A stretch of 64,000 nt of DNA from Circinella umbellata (lineage: Eukaryota > Mucoromycota > Mucoromycetes > Mucorales > Lichtheimiaceae). Position 1 is the stretch's first letter. The number at the start of each line of letters is the position of its first letter. The notes under the pieces were generated by a model. The model did not search any database. It saw only the letters and a list, made by a program, of their open reading frames with translations, and was not told the DNA's origin. The translations under genes and the position numbers were made by a program. Where the stretch lies: positions 868,001-932,000 of the forward strand of contig JAIWNF010000003.1 of assembly GCA_025093555.1 (NCBI GenBank), read 5' to 3'. This document shows, in pieces, positions 38,612 to 50,927 of this stretch.

Positions 38612-38627
38612 CTATATATATATACCT
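38612..38627 (-). promoter_or_regulatory. TATA element of the MFS gene 36596-38512
   Basis: A TATATATATA tract about 100-115 bp upstream of the ATG at 38512, just downstream of the two palindromes described at 38649-38720. Confidence 0.45.
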
Positions 38628-38648
38628 TTTCATTCACTAAGTAAGAAA

Positions 38649-38720
38649 GGAATAACCATATTCCATTCGATAGGGTCGAAATAGGGGCGCATGGTGATGC
38701 AAAAGGAATAACCATATTCC
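38649..38720. promoter_or_regulatory. Paired palindromic operator-like sites upstream of an MFS gene
   Basis: The 16-nt sequence GGAATAACCATATTCC occurs at 38649-38664 and again, identical, at 38705-38720. Each has perfect GGAATA/TATTCC arms around a 4-nt spacer and is preceded by at least three A. Centres are 56 bp apart. They lie 137-208 bp upstream of the MFS start codon and immediately upstream of its TATA tract. A dimeric transcription factor site is the simplest reading. The GAA/TTC arms also resemble a widely spaced heat-shock unit, but the spacing is wrong for a classic one. Confidence 0.5.
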
Positions 38721-40625
38721 TTAATATAGGGTAAAATCTCTCGGATCGGATTAGGTTCAGCCAGGCGGGAACTGATTTAATCAGATCCCAGCGAATAAGG
38801 AAGCGAAATTCGGCTAATCCCAGGATTTTAATTTTTAACTTCGGAGTAAGATTTAAGTGATCAACAGTGAAGAAAAAAAATGACCATGTTTGGAAATATA
38901 AATGTTCTGTTTTGTCTTTATTAAAATATTATAGTAATAGTAATAATAATAATACTAATGTTGACCTTGGAGGGGAGATTATTGGACTCTTGTTTATATA
39001 TGTTCATGTAGTCCCACTTATATCTACTATATCTGTTTTGACGACAACGAACACAAAACCAGAGATCACAATAACCAGATTATACAGTTCCTAGAACAAC
39101 CGCGTTTAAATATAGTAAGCATCGTCGATTAGATTTTTTATTTGCTATATGATCAAATATTAGAAAAATAAACTATATAAGTTAGGTGATTTATATAATG
39201 AAAATGATGTAAATAGTTTTGTGGTGATGTAACAAGAGCAAGCAGTGGTTCGTGCATTTAATTATAATAAGTCTAACGGGGACAATAACAAGGTTTTGCC
39301 ATTTATCATTTTCCTTAACCTTCCGATTCTTTTGATTTCTGCAAATCGGGAGTCAGATATATTTTCGATTAGCAATTAGAGATACTGATTGTAAAAAGTC
39401 TAGTTTCTATATAATTATTTGTATGTATATAACTAGCATTACTCTTTTAATTCATTCACCCATTAGATAGAAGTGTTTTCCTTACTAGCTGTTATTACAT
39501 TCTTGTTTTTTTATGCTTTTCATTATCATCCTTATAGATACAACAACTTTATAATATTAGGCATTATGTTGAAGCAAATGATGTAATCAGTCAGTAAACC
39601 TACAAATACATACATCTTACTAATAAGTCGTTATACATCAAATACTTCACTCATTTATTATATATAATGGAGCGGGTGATAGGAATTATACAATTCGTGT
39701 GTGTATGAGCTACGTACAGAAAGGTGGGGACAGAAAGAACAGAATGTTTTCTTTTCAACTTTTTATAGTATAGAAGGATGTGATAATGTCTGTTATATAT
39801 TATATACCAGTAAAGTTGTTGTTGCTGATATGTTAACCTGCTATTAACTTGTTTTTTTTTTTTTAAAAAAAAAGTTATCAATTGTTTGATTCATAGTGCT
39901 GCTTTTTGATTGTTTTATTGCTCTACGTTTTTAGTTGTTATACGTATAGTAGTAGACCAATTCAGTTTGATTCACTTGGCTAGTAATGTTTCAGTGTAAA
40001 CTATCTCATTGCCGGTCGACATATATGCCATACTACGACTAATCGACGTGAAATTGCCTTGTCTGAATATATAGATAGTGCCTACAAAGCATAATCAAGA
40101 CATTAAGATAATCATATCACCAATTATTGTAGCTATAGTACGATTTTATTTTAGCCTTTTGTTCATATGAACTTTTTTTTGTACTCCCATTCTATGATTT
40201 TCCTTTTATATTTCACAATCCACTATATTCCATTTTTATATATGTTTTCAGCTTACAGCATGATTACTAGAGCTTTTTTCATTGTTGTTATGTCTAATAA
40301 CTAGTAATAAAAACCCCATGGCCACCAGTTGAGACATTTATATCTTCCAGTAACAGAGAAACAGTAGTATAGCTTTTCGACACGATACACCCAGTATCAA
40401 GAGTACAGTTTGCTTGTATACATGCTTTCACGTTTTAAAAATTGTAACACCACGATATGGAATAAATCTTTACCGTTCAGGATTTCTAGTGATACACATA
40501 ATATAAAAAAAACTGTCGATTGGATTGCTAATTTCTGGGATCGGATGATCTTGATAACGTAATCGTTTATTATTATTTAATCTTGTTCCTCGTGTCTTGC
40601 TCGTATACTGCTTCTTGCTCAAGGC

Positions 40626-40883
40626 TTAAAGATTGTCTAAAGAAAGATCAGAAAGTGTATAATTCTTATGATAGACCTTGACATCAGCAAGTAAAGTGTA
40701 TTTTCCGCGATAAACAGTGTAAGTGACTCTGTGCACTTTTTCTTGTTTCATGCTGGTACCCTCTTGTTTTGAGAATTCAGGTTCTTTGTATTGGTGGTTG
40801 GAGGAAGAAGCGCTCGTACGTATCACGAAAGTTCTGTAAATAATACTTTGATTGGAACCAATATAGTACGGTGATACAACCAT
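40626..40883 (-). CDS. Possible small hypothetical protein (85 aa)
   Basis: An 85-codon frame in an otherwise gene-poor stretch. The product is polar with mixed composition (Y, K, S, V), without signal peptide or membrane helix. The second half (about residues 50-75) has an alternating hydrophobic pattern that could form beta strands. No family is recognised and no paralogue is seen in the window. It could equally be chance or the last exon of a decayed gene. Confidence 0.25.
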   Translation of the reverse strand: MVVSPYYIGSNQSIIYRTFVIRTSASSSNHQYKEPEFSKQEGTSMKQEKVHRVTYTVYRGKYTLLADVKVYHKNYTLSDLSLDNL

Positions 40884-42388
40884 GACATCGATATTTTTGA
40901 AAGCGACACATGGTTTATTTTGCTTCTATTTTTGTCAAGATTTGACCATTACAATCACAGCATTTTAATAAAAGGTTCATACGTACATTATATATATTAG
41001 AATGACAGAACTATGTTGTATACCAGGAGTCCTTCACGAAAATGGTATCGAAATTCTGTTTGCAAAATAACCAAAAGATTGTTGATATCATAGAGCTGAA
41101 CTCATTGATATCCTTGAAAATAAGTACATTTGTTAATTTCATACCCAGAAAAGCCTTTGGAGAATCCGTTGAGTGGCCGGGAACTGCTCCTTGCTTTCTA
41201 TATAAATGATGATGTTGATAAATGTATATCATTTATTTTCTTGATCGTAATGTACTGAAACTTCTTTGTACTGAGTATGTCTTTTGTTGCAGAGAAAAAT
41301 ATCTCCTCATGTGTTGTGACAAAGTATGCTTCATGAGATTAAATTTCGTTATCAGTACCTACGTAGATAATACGACAATAGCACTTTGATACAAAGAAAA
41401 ACTGGAATCACAAAATATTTTAATCCACTTTTAAACATATTTAAACACTTTCTATACCCAAAAAATATATTTAAAAAATGTACTGAACAAGCATAATTTT
41501 ATCGTTGTAATCAAGAAGTTTATTATTGTTTTCCACAAAGTTTCTTTGTTGTAACACCATGGGAAGTTGTTTGAACATCTGGAACTTGGGATTTAAATCC
41601 AGTAGGTATATTTCTCTTTTGGCAAACGGTAATTCATGAAATAATTAAAATTTATCCTATTTTACTAACGTAAATATTTCATGATTGAAAATAATATCTT
41701 TTAATTATTACAATTCATAATTTTAATGGGGACGTTCGCGGTCGATTGGAGCGGGGTGAGTGGAAGCTACATTCTTTCTCGATTATAGTGCGAGAGAAGG
41801 AGTACCTACGCAAGAGAAGAGAAGGGAAAGGGTAGGATAAGGAGATATGAAGAGCAGGTTTCTCGGGTTCGTTTGGAATTTTTATACGCTATTATTGTTG
41901 TTGAGTTGTAGTAGAGAATGTTAATAACGACAAATGGACGAGTGATGGCTTACAAAAGTCCTGAAGTAGAAACATTACCAAAAATATTAATGAGCTTTTG
42001 TTATTACATACTTACGTTTAATCTTAGGTATAGATCACTTGTTCTACTAAAGAAATACTTTTTTATACATATAGTTCAAGATGAGCTTGTACATAGCTTA
42101 CATTGATATACTTAATTCTCGGGTTCATAATGTTAGTGTGATTGAAGCTCCTCGTTGACTAGATACTCTGACTGAGCACCAACAGAAAATCTGCAGTATC
42201 AGTTGTATTTGACCTACATATATAAGAATTAGCTGTATAATATTATAGTTTCAATTATTTATAATCTTATGAGTCGCCAACCTTCTTTATTCATCAGATA
42301 TTTCTAGGAAAGCGAAACTTATGCGGTCAATTCTAGATCGTACGTACTTACGCAATATAGTAACAATGTTTCATAACTTAAAGCTGCC

Positions 42389-42463
42389 ATGTCAAATGTA
42401 ATCAGACGTTCCTTGACTGTACAATGGGAGATCAACGAAGAAGACTTGGCTAAAATCAAATCG
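42389..42463 (+). pseudogene. Orphan exon-like fragment
   Basis: ATG at 42389 opens a frame (S-N-V-I-R-R-S-L-T-V-Q-W-E-I-N-E-E-D-L-A-K-I-K) that ends exactly at a good GTGAGT donor. The next candidate exon after TTAG near 42500 encodes a Tyr/Arg-rich stretch in a phase that does not join, then a stop. It resembles the first exon of a gene whose rest has decayed; the family is unknown. Confidence 0.25.
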
Positions 42464-42905
42464 TGAGTAGGATATTTATTAGCCTATATGTTGTAGCTAT
42501 TAGAAAATCCGTCGACTAATGATGCATTTCGTTACACTAAACGTCGATATGATAGAAGATTTTGAGTAATTTATAACATATTGAATTAAAAAGTAAGATG
42601 ATGTGAAAAAAGAGTTTAAAAAAGGCAATCTACTGAAAAATTTAAGTAATAACAGATGATATTATTTAACTACGTACAAAATCTACCATGCTGCACGATG
42701 TAAATGAGAAAGAAAGAAAAACATGCATTTATCAACGAGGATATTCAAATAGTATTTGATGTGCTCCATTTTCTTTTTATTATAGGATAAGATAATCATG
42801 AAACTTCATTTTGTTGTTTATATTATTATTACTATATATTACTAAGCTCCTGAATATGAATGTTATTCAAGCGAGGACTGAAAGGTTACTATTGTTAGAT
42901 ACAGT

Positions 42906-44623
42906 TCAGTTCCAAACTCCAGGTTCACCTAAACCCCAAACCCAACGAATACGACCCGTAGTGCTATATACATATTCGAATCGATGATTTAATATTAATT
43001 CCACTACAATCCAACAATTGATAATAAAAAATATTATACTGGCGATCCAAATTGAGAAAAAGGTATTTTCACCCAAAAATTCCAAATGATATGCATAATT
43101 AAGCCATATACCCTTTATATAAAGAAAGAAAAAAAAATAAACGCGTGAATATGTCAAAACCATATAATAGGGGATACATTCAAAAATATTTTTAATCCTA
43201 TAATAAATCTTCTTTACCTGTCCTGCAGCCCAAGCTGCAATCAGCACCAAACCTTTCCAACGAAAACGGATAATAGTAGACGGTAATATGAGCGGAAGAA
43301 GACAAATGTACCACATGAAATACTAGATCGGATAAGATATATAAAAATAAATAGGATTATCAATATATATAAAATATATAAGCATAATAGTAAAGGACAA
43401 AACATACTTGAGAAGTGCAAACTTTGTTAAATGTGACAAAAAGAAATGTTTGAATAAAGCATGCAAAAAATATATCTTTTGCAAATACAATTCCTGTTGC
43501 GGCTACCAAAGCTAATTGAGGTACAAATGCCAATAAACCCATCAATTTACCAGCTACTGGCGCATCAAATCCTAAATACATCTGATAAAACCATACAGAG
43601 AAATTATGTCTATGATCCTTTCGTGTGACATGATACAGGTATGTATGTTGTAAAAATTCGTCACCATATCTAACAAAAAGAAAAGGTTCTTGGTAAGTAA
43701 AACAAAGTTATTTTATAACAACTAGTATACAACAGTTGGATTAAAAGAATTACTTACAATTGATACATAAACCATGTAAGAGCAAAAAATACTATTGCGC
43801 TTACAGCACCAAAAAGTATTCGAGAAGGTGTGAAAAACAACATACATTCTCGTAAGATATTACGGATTTGATTGATAACGCGATCGCTTACTGATGTATA
43901 TTCTTCTTTTGATGATGAAGAAGATATTGAAGGAGAAGGAGAAGATGGTGGTTCATTGATTTCAAATTTAGCTCCTCCATCTGATAAATATCGTTGTAAG
44001 AGATACAATCGGGCTTGCTGATATGACCACATCATGTGAGGAAAATCGACTGGATCACCGTACCGTTTATCAAGTAAAAATAACAATGGAATAGCATAAA
44101 TGATAGGGTATATCTTGAAATGAACAGCTAATCCAAATAATGCACATGCTGGATAAAATCGACGCGTCAAAATTAAATATAGTGTACCCAATACCATGGC
44201 AGCTAACAAGGATTCAGCATTACCACGTGTTGATATATTTGCTACCATGGGATTTAATAACCACAAAGAGTCTAACCATAATGCTTTTTCAGAAGGCATG
44301 CCTCGAAGTATTAAGATTTGGTGAATCAAGTAACCAACAACAATGTCAGTTAATGCAAAGATGCATTTACCAAAGGAAAAAAACCAATAAATGTTGGGTG
44401 TCAAAAGAATGGCTAAAAGAGGAGTATATCGATAGGTTGCTCTTTCATATGGTGATTCACCTTGAGTAACATGACGTGCAGCATCAGTAAATACCATATA
44501 ATCAATATCGGTATATTTAACTGTAAGATACGCGTCTTGCCACTCGCCATATAATAATAACACAACTCTTAATAAAGTTGCTGCTATGCACAGGTTGCTA
44601 AATGTTGCCCACTTGTTGCTCAT
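42906..44623 (-). CDS. GPI14: GPI mannosyltransferase 1 (PIG-M/GPI14)
   Basis: Four exons, 44623-43758, 43669-43408, 43322-43218 and 43112-42906, give 479 aa. It is the ER-membrane enzyme that adds the first (alpha-1,4) mannose from dolichol-phosphate-mannose to the GPI anchor precursor. The DXD motif of the first luminal loop is D39-I-D41 in Y-T-D-I-D-Y-V-F-T-D-A-A, followed by S-P-Y-R-A-T-Y-R-Y-T-P-L-L-A. Later come W-L-L-N-P-M-V-A-N-I-S-T-R-G-N-A-E-S, V-H-F-K-I-Y-P-I-I-Y, Y-G-E-F-L-H-T-Y-L-Y-H-R-D-H-R-H-N-F-S and F-M-W-Y-I-C-L-L-P. These are all PIG-M landmarks in order, with about 10 hydrophobic segments. A Ser-rich insertion (about 225-245) is a local extra. Intron 3 ends in AAG. Needs a PBN1/PIG-X partner in other organisms. 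Confidence 0.95.
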
Positions 44624-46144
44624 AATGTTAAATTAAGTTGTTGTTGTTGTTGTTGTGCCTGCACAAGAAGCATTGCTAGGCTATTATTAATATTAATATT
44701 TACAAAAGAAAAGAAAAAAAAGCATTTATTGAGTTCATCTGTATGTAAAACAAATATGAAGGGAAAGTGCAGGAACTTTTTTTTTTACCTGAAGGTCCAA
44801 TAACTTTTCTTTTTTTATTATTGCACAAGTAAAATAATTTTTTTTTGAGTGTACGAATTAAAAGAAACTGAGCTAGAGCTTTGTTTGAATGCTACATATT
44901 CCCACGTGCATATTATTTTTTGTATTTAATAATAAATGTGTTATAATGAATAGCAGATTTATCTTCTTTATAACAATATTATGATCACTTTATCAATAAT
45001 CTATTCTAACTTTCCTGTTGTTTCCGTTTCCGTTTTCTTTTTGTAACTAAGTTTAGCCTTATTGCGGTCCATAATGTTTACTAGCGCTTTATCAATAAAA
45101 TGTTATCTCTTTAAAAAGGATATACTTTTGACCGAATAATTCTTTTTTTTTTATACAAATCATGGTTATACTTTTATTTTATTGATCCCTTTTTAGATCA
45201 TAAAGAAATATTTTTGAATTGATTATTTTCTTTACGATATTGTATAATAATGCTAACAAAATGAGACACAACCATATGCAAAAAACGAAAGGATAAATTA
45301 AAATCCGAATAGGTGTCTAACGTAAATCGGATTTATTTGAATCAAAAATAAAGATTGTGTCATGGTTACAAAATATTATTATATTACCGACGAGGATCCG
45401 TTTTATCCTCTTTATCTCAAACGATAAGGAACATCTTTTCAATTTATTGTTATGGGTGATCCTTATTTTCCATACGTTCTTAAACATGGTTGTTTTATTA
45501 TTTCTTGTTTATTTTCGTTTGAAACAAAAAAGTGGTCTCATTACAAAAAAAGTAAAAGAAAAGTATACTTTTACATTTAGATCATTCCACTTTAATTCCT
45601 ATTTCGGAATTCAATACTTCAAAACGGATTTTACATTATCCGTTTTGGATTCATACGGAGTAATGGTCAGCCAAAACTAATAATATATCTTTTGTTTGTT
45701 TGAAGAATATAATCATGGAAATACTTTCTTTCAACACAATTATTTATTTACCAGTACGCAGTAAATATAATGATACAAGTGATGTATATAGTGATGGGAA
45801 GTGAGATGGGGGGGGTAACTGATTAAAAATGGATGGGCAAGTAAGTTTAAATGACAAAAGGTTCTTTTCCACAAATATATTTGTAATCTAATTACCTAAA
45901 ACATAACATCTTGAATGTCTTATCGACAAAAAGAGGGTAAAAATAAAAGGACCCTCTTACCGAGTTTCCCTGAATGACTGGATTACGTAAAGGGACCCGT
46001 GAGAAAAGTTGCGGAGTAATTATAATATGCACCTCAAAAACGAACCCTGATTAGAAAGCTAATTTTTGAGCCCTTGAAATCCCTTTTTCTTTTCTTTTTA
46101 TTTTTACCCCACAATTTTTTTTTTCAATTTGAATAATAACAATA
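44624..46144. other. Divergent intergenic region
   Basis: Shared upstream region of PIG-M (minus) and the PhyH gene (plus). Contains a (GTT)n run at about 44637-44655. It also holds short inverted repeats: AAATCCGA/TCGGATTT at about 45301-45333 and AAAACGGAT/ATCCGTTTT at about 45619-45646. The frame 45357-45680 begins at GTG, has no motif and is not called. Confidence 0.4.
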
Positions 46145-47193
46145 ATGCTTACCGATATTAATAACGTACCTATTGAACAAGCTTTAAAGGAAAATGGTTA
46201 TGTTATTGTAGATAATCTTATCCCTGAAGATATGTTTGAATCTTTAAAGGAAGCTTGTGATCGTAGTGTGAATAAAGCAAGAAATGGAGAATGGAAACAT
46301 TGTCGTTATGTTGGTACACAATTTCCTCCATGGACTGAAGGCACTGATGTAAATATCTTTTTTATTATATAAATATATTTATTTTATACTGACATATTAT
46401 TATTTATTAAAAAGGTTTGGGGTGTTCAACATCTTACACATCCTGACCTGAAGGAGTCAATTTTTGCTCAATGGTATGGTTCTCCCAAGCTTATTGAAGC
46501 TGTTTGTCAACTCTTAAAAACAAGTCCTGAAAACTTACAAATGGGTAAAAAAAAAATTTAAAAAATATTTTTATACATATACAAACCTTTTACAAATTGC
46601 CAAAGTAATTCTAACATGCATCACTACATACATTATTAGAATTGTTCAATCTTTTAATTAATCCCAAAGAACGTGATTTTGATTTAACATGGCACCGAGA
46701 TGCCGTTCCTGCTGAAACAGCTGAAGAACAAGAACAAGAAAAACTCAAGATTCCTCATTACGGTACTCAATGGAATACTGCTTTGTATGATGACCAATGT
46801 TTATTTGTTGTACCCAAGTCCCACCGTCGTGTCCGAACACCGGAAGAGCGGGATATCACAATTAATGATCCCAAGAGTCATAAGATGCCTGGCCAATTAC
46901 AAGTTCATTTGAAACCTGGACAAACTGTTTTTTATGATAATAATATTTTGCATCGTGCTGCTTATTTCAAGTCATCCAAGCGTGCTACATTGCATGCTTC
47001 CATGGGAACCATTGATGGTGGTCACCATCGTGCTGCTACTATCTTTCAACATGGTTTGGATTGGATGGATACCGATGCTTTTCGTCAACAATTGCCAAAG
47101 TCACTTGAAAAACCTTATGCCAACATCTGTGCTATGGCTGCTCGTGCTAATGAAGGCAAATTTGCTGTAAAGCCAATTCATGAAGGATTGTAA
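46145..47193 (+). CDS. Phytanoyl-CoA dioxygenase (PhyH) family protein
   Basis: Three exons, 46145-46348, 46415-46544 and 46640-47193, give 295 aa. It is an Fe(II)/2-oxoglutarate-dependent oxygenase; members hydroxylate varied substrates, so the substrate is open. The N-terminus has the family's G-Y-V-I-V-D-N-L-I-P-E-D-M-F. The iron triad is visible as H130-R-D132 and H216, and basic residues that could bind 2-oxoglutarate follow in K-R-A-T-L-H. A W-N-T-A-L-Y-D-D-Q-C-L-F-V-V-P-K-S-H-R-R block precedes the distal His. There is no C-terminal PTS1 (ends in E-G-L), so a peroxisomal site is not indicated. Intron 1 ends in AAG. Confidence 0.85.
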
Positions 47194-47447
47194 AGAAAAC
47201 AACAACAATTTTTTTCAATATATGTATAGTAATAATAATAGTTAATAACTCTTTTTTTTTATAATATTTTATTAAAAAACATATACATAAACAAATGTTG
47301 GATTTTTTTTTCCTTCTCTTATTTTTTTTTACATAGTATGACAAATAGCAATAACAGCAATAAGTAGTATAATAGTAAGTAGTATTTATGGTGATGTCTA
47401 CTTGTTATAAATTGGATTGATAACTCGTTTTTTTTTCGTTTCTTGTT

Positions 47448-48762
47448 TTAAAAGGCATAATCTAATTCTCCTTCAGAGCTCTATATAACAAACAGAAATG
47501 ATATTAGTTAATTGAATATAAATGTTCTCTTAGTAATTAACTTGAGTTCACTTACATCTTCATCAGGTCTATGAATTTGAATAGATCATTTTTTTTTATT
47601 AATACGAATATTAGTGTATATAAATAAGTTATCATTAACTAAGCTGTTATAATACTTACACATCTCCTAATGCTAATTGAAGTTCACGTACTCGTTCTCG
47701 AAGTGAATTTTTCATATCAACTAATTGATGTATATAATCAGCAGCTAAAAAAAATCGGTCAGTTCTATTACTCTTGTTATCCATAAAGTATACAATCCTG
47801 TTTCCCTTCCCTCCACAACCTTCTACATTTATCCCTTTATTTACATTTTTGTAGTATTAATGATTCACTTCGATGGCAGTGACTAAGAGTCGGTACAATA
47901 TCAACCAGTTGATCAAATCCAATTCGAATATTAGCGCGTCGTTTTTGTTCTGATGCAATATGATTTGCCTTTTTTTGTGCATCACTTAAAAGTTCATGAG
48001 GTGGTTTTCTTCCTCTACCACTTCCTCTTGGTTTGGTTACTTCATCATTATTATTGTTATTAAATTCATTATTATTATTGAAACCAATTGAAGAAGCAGA
48101 AGAAGAAGGAGATGAAGGAGATGTTGATACTCGCACTCTTTCGCCTACACGGTATTTCCGTTTTTCGACTTTTCCTGGTTTTTCAACTGGAGTTGTTGTC
48201 CTTCGACGTGTTGACGTATTTGTAGAAGAGCTGGATGAAGAAGTAGCTTGTTCGGGTATAGGTAGTAAACTAATTTGTCCACTAGAAGTTGATGAAAACA
48301 TCGTATTTGTTGAATAAGGAGAGGATAATAAAACAGGTGTTGGTGATGCTATAAAAGAAAATAGTTAAAAACCATGATGTCAGGGAAAAGTTATCGTTTC
48401 TTTTTGAATTTTATTTTTAATCTAATAATTATAAGAAGAAGAAAAAGCTTACAAGGACCTTCACCACCAGTGGTATCCATAGGATGAAGTTGTTGTTGTT
48501 GATGTCGTAGGTTATTATTGTTATTATTATTACTACTGTTACGGTGTTCTAATCCATCCAAAAATGTTTGTAGCTGCTCTTGTTCTACCTCAGAAAACAA
48601 GTTACTTGGTACCTGTATTGTTCCACTTTCTGATTGCGAAACTACTATTTTGAATAGAAAAAAAAGTTGACATTTGAGAATGAATTAAGATCACACAAAA
48701 ATAAAATACTTCAAGATTTTGTTTTTTTTACCTCTTTGTTGATTAGTAGCATTGTTAGACAT
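47448..48762 (-). CDS. bHLH transcription factor
   Basis: Six exons: 48762-48732, 48644-48453, 48348-47845, 47744-47660, 47568-47556 and 47480-47448, giving 285 aa. The first is 31 nt and the fifth only 13 nt, yet every phase joins. The DNA-binding basic region K-K-A-N-H-I-A-S-E-Q-K-R-R-A-N-I-R contains the His-Glu-Arg triad (H, E, R) expected for CANNTG E-box binding. The helix-loop-helix continues across intron 3 (F-D-Q-L-V-D-I-V-P-T-L, then L-I-L-Q-K-S-A-D-Y-I-H-Q-L) and a short leucine-heptad tail follows. The N-terminal 180 residues are low-complexity S, N, T and Q with a basic patch. The end is acidic (S-S-E-G-E-L-D). I cannot assign it to a named regulator; the sequence around the basic region is of the fungal INO4/TYE7-like breadth. 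Confidence 0.85.
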
Positions 48763-50532
48763 TAGGTATGAATAAGGTATATGATAAAGAAAGAAAGAGA
48801 AGAGGAGAAACTAAATAAGAAAGGAAAGGATTAATAGTAATAATATAATGACAGAATAAAGAGAAATAAAATAAAAAAAGAAAAGACGAAACATCGGTTT
48901 ACATGGAGAGTAACATGTGAAGATGAATTTTGATGGTAGTACAAAACGTACATTTTTACGGACTACTACTTTAATTAGCACTCTTCTTTCTCCTTTTATT
49001 TTTTCTTTCGGGATACCTATAAAGCAATTATAAAGCAAAAAAAAGAATAGATCACCCCCCGCGAGCCACTGATCTGAACAATAAGATTGGTTTCCAGCTT
49101 ATATATTATAAAATCATAGCGTGGGGAAATTGAAGCGGGGTCGTTGAGTTAGAAGTAATATGTTGTCATAGTGCTATTAGTAAATAATAATCAGCAATTA
49201 GAAAAAAAAACACGCGAGATACCTGACCAAGATTATTATTTGTTTTCTTTTTTTATAGACCATAATTGGGCAATGGTGTGATATCCTAGAAAAAAAAAGT
49301 TATATTTTTCATTCTGGTAGAATGAGTTGTATTTATAATTATAATGAATATAAAAAAAAAGAACATATAGGGTTAAGAACATAAAATGATGATCGCCTCT
49401 CAATATTATCCAATGAGTATATACTTATATAATCATAATATCATGACAAATCGAAATATGCTCGATGTCACTAGACCTATATTTTTTTTTTCGTGACAAT
49501 AAATCCGATAAATACCGCCATCAAACAAACAAAAAAAATAGAAACTTTTTACACGCTACACAAAACTCAATAAATGATTGTTCTTGTCTTATTGTTTAGT
49601 AGTAACAAGATGATGATGATACGTAACAATGGTCTACTTTTATAACTATTATTTCGTAGTATAGTAATTTTATTTGAAAATAAAATTTATTGGATAATTG
49701 TTTCAATGATTCCTAAAATGATTTACATATACTTCATATTAAACAACTGGCTTATTGTTTTTTTTTGTTATAGACAGGTACAGCAATACACTTTAAGATT
49801 TTTTATTATATCAATGACTAGTATTTTAGGTATTACAGAAAAATAATCTTGAATTAACTTATTTTGGTTTATTTTTTTTTCACAAGTCAATAGTTTGTTA
49901 TTGTAATTTAATGACATCTTGACATTATAATTCTATAACCCCCTTCCACTTCCATCCTCGCTCTTATACAATACCACATTTTCTACGTAGATGTAATAAC
50001 TCTATAGAAAATAAGCATTGACAAGATGTCTTTTATCTTTGACAGTTAATAACGACTGATTAATTATAGTATTATATGTACATATTTAAAAATAATAATA
50101 ATAACGGAAATTAATGATTAAATTTAAAACCACATGCTTTTTGTTTTTATACTATTTCCATTTGCTTCAATAATTGCTACCAAAAAGAAAAGCTTAATTA
50201 ATCTTCTATTAATAATCATAATAATCATGAGCTAATACGTATATATGAATACCACAAAATAAATTTTAACGACCATTTTTTTTTATTCATTTTAAGCACA
50301 CATACATAATAGAAATATGTGATAAAAACCTTTTTATTATAATAACTAAAAAAAATACATAATTAACAAAAAGGAAGTGAGTAATAAAGACTTGCCTTTT
50401 TGGGCCTTTAACAGACAGTAATTTGCGTTTAAAAATATATAACTTGTGCTACAAGTAAGGACTAGTAGGTTAAAATTTATGTTTCTTAAGGGAAGTAGAA
50501 GACTAATGTAACTGGTGGCCTATGAGCATGTG
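48763..50532. other. Intergenic, no supported gene
   Basis: Upstream region of the bHLH gene, then AT-rich DNA with several poly-T tracts. A short stretch near 50445-50465 repeats the CTACAAGTAAGGA string found at the exon-intron junction of the repeated gene at 55861, probably a fragment of that family. Confidence 0.35.
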
Positions 50533-50927
50533 AGTAAGGATTAGTACCTAAAATGCTAAGACTTATGTCGAATCACCGTACTAACTAATTAATAGACCGG
50601 AGCTTTATGGTGTGTTGTGGTGTGAAGCTGGAGCAAAGAAGCGAGATTCAATTTACAGTGGTATTTAAAACTAGGTGGTATTGGGTAAGAAACCTTCAGT
50701 TTACACATGCTTCCAGTAAGAATATATTGATAATATATTAAGAGCTGTAGATATCAATAGAAAGCTTATAGAACTTTATATATACTAAGATGTTTTTTTT
50801 AATATATTCAAAAGAAAAAACAGTTGAAGAAATGGAGATGCTTGTCGTGCATCTTGGAGTTAATACTCAAGACCGCTCATTGAAGAACAAAGTGATATTC
50901 ATTCAAGAACACACTATGAAAAAATAT
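50533..50927 (+). pseudogene. Decayed partial copy (copy A) of the repeated gene at 54944-58173
   Basis: About 395 bp that align by eye with two separate segments of copy B: first 55868-56097, then 57050-57213. Here they are contiguous, so copy A shows the locus without the hAT-like insertion. Similarity begins exactly at the intron donor GTAAGGA. The first exon portion reads L-Y-G-V-L-W-C-E-A-G-A-K-K-R-D in frame. It then meets stops where copy B has CAA and CAG codons, and a 12-nt segment is missing. The second portion matches K-T-V-E-E-M-E-M-L-V and ends near 50927. No other exons of the gene are present, so it is a fragment. Confidence 0.6.

Larger units (their letters stand above)
38728..42905. 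other. Long intergenic region with weak small frames
   Basis: 4.2 kb. A near-perfect palindrome CTGATTTAATCAG lies at about 38771-38783. An open frame of 85 codons (40626-40883) is listed separately. A frame at 41011-41232 (minus, 73 aa) has no motif. A purine-rich tract lies at about 41760-41870. A short exon-like frame ending at a GTGAGT donor lies at 42389-42463. No RNA gene seen. Confidence 0.35.

Noticed and set aside
45357..45680. 107-aa frame starting at GTG
   Set aside because: No ATG at the start, no motif, F/L-rich AT-driven composition, and it lies in a divergent promoter region.
48033..48317. 94-aa acidic plus-strand frame
   Set aside because: Antisense of the Ser/Asn-rich exon 3 of the bHLH gene.
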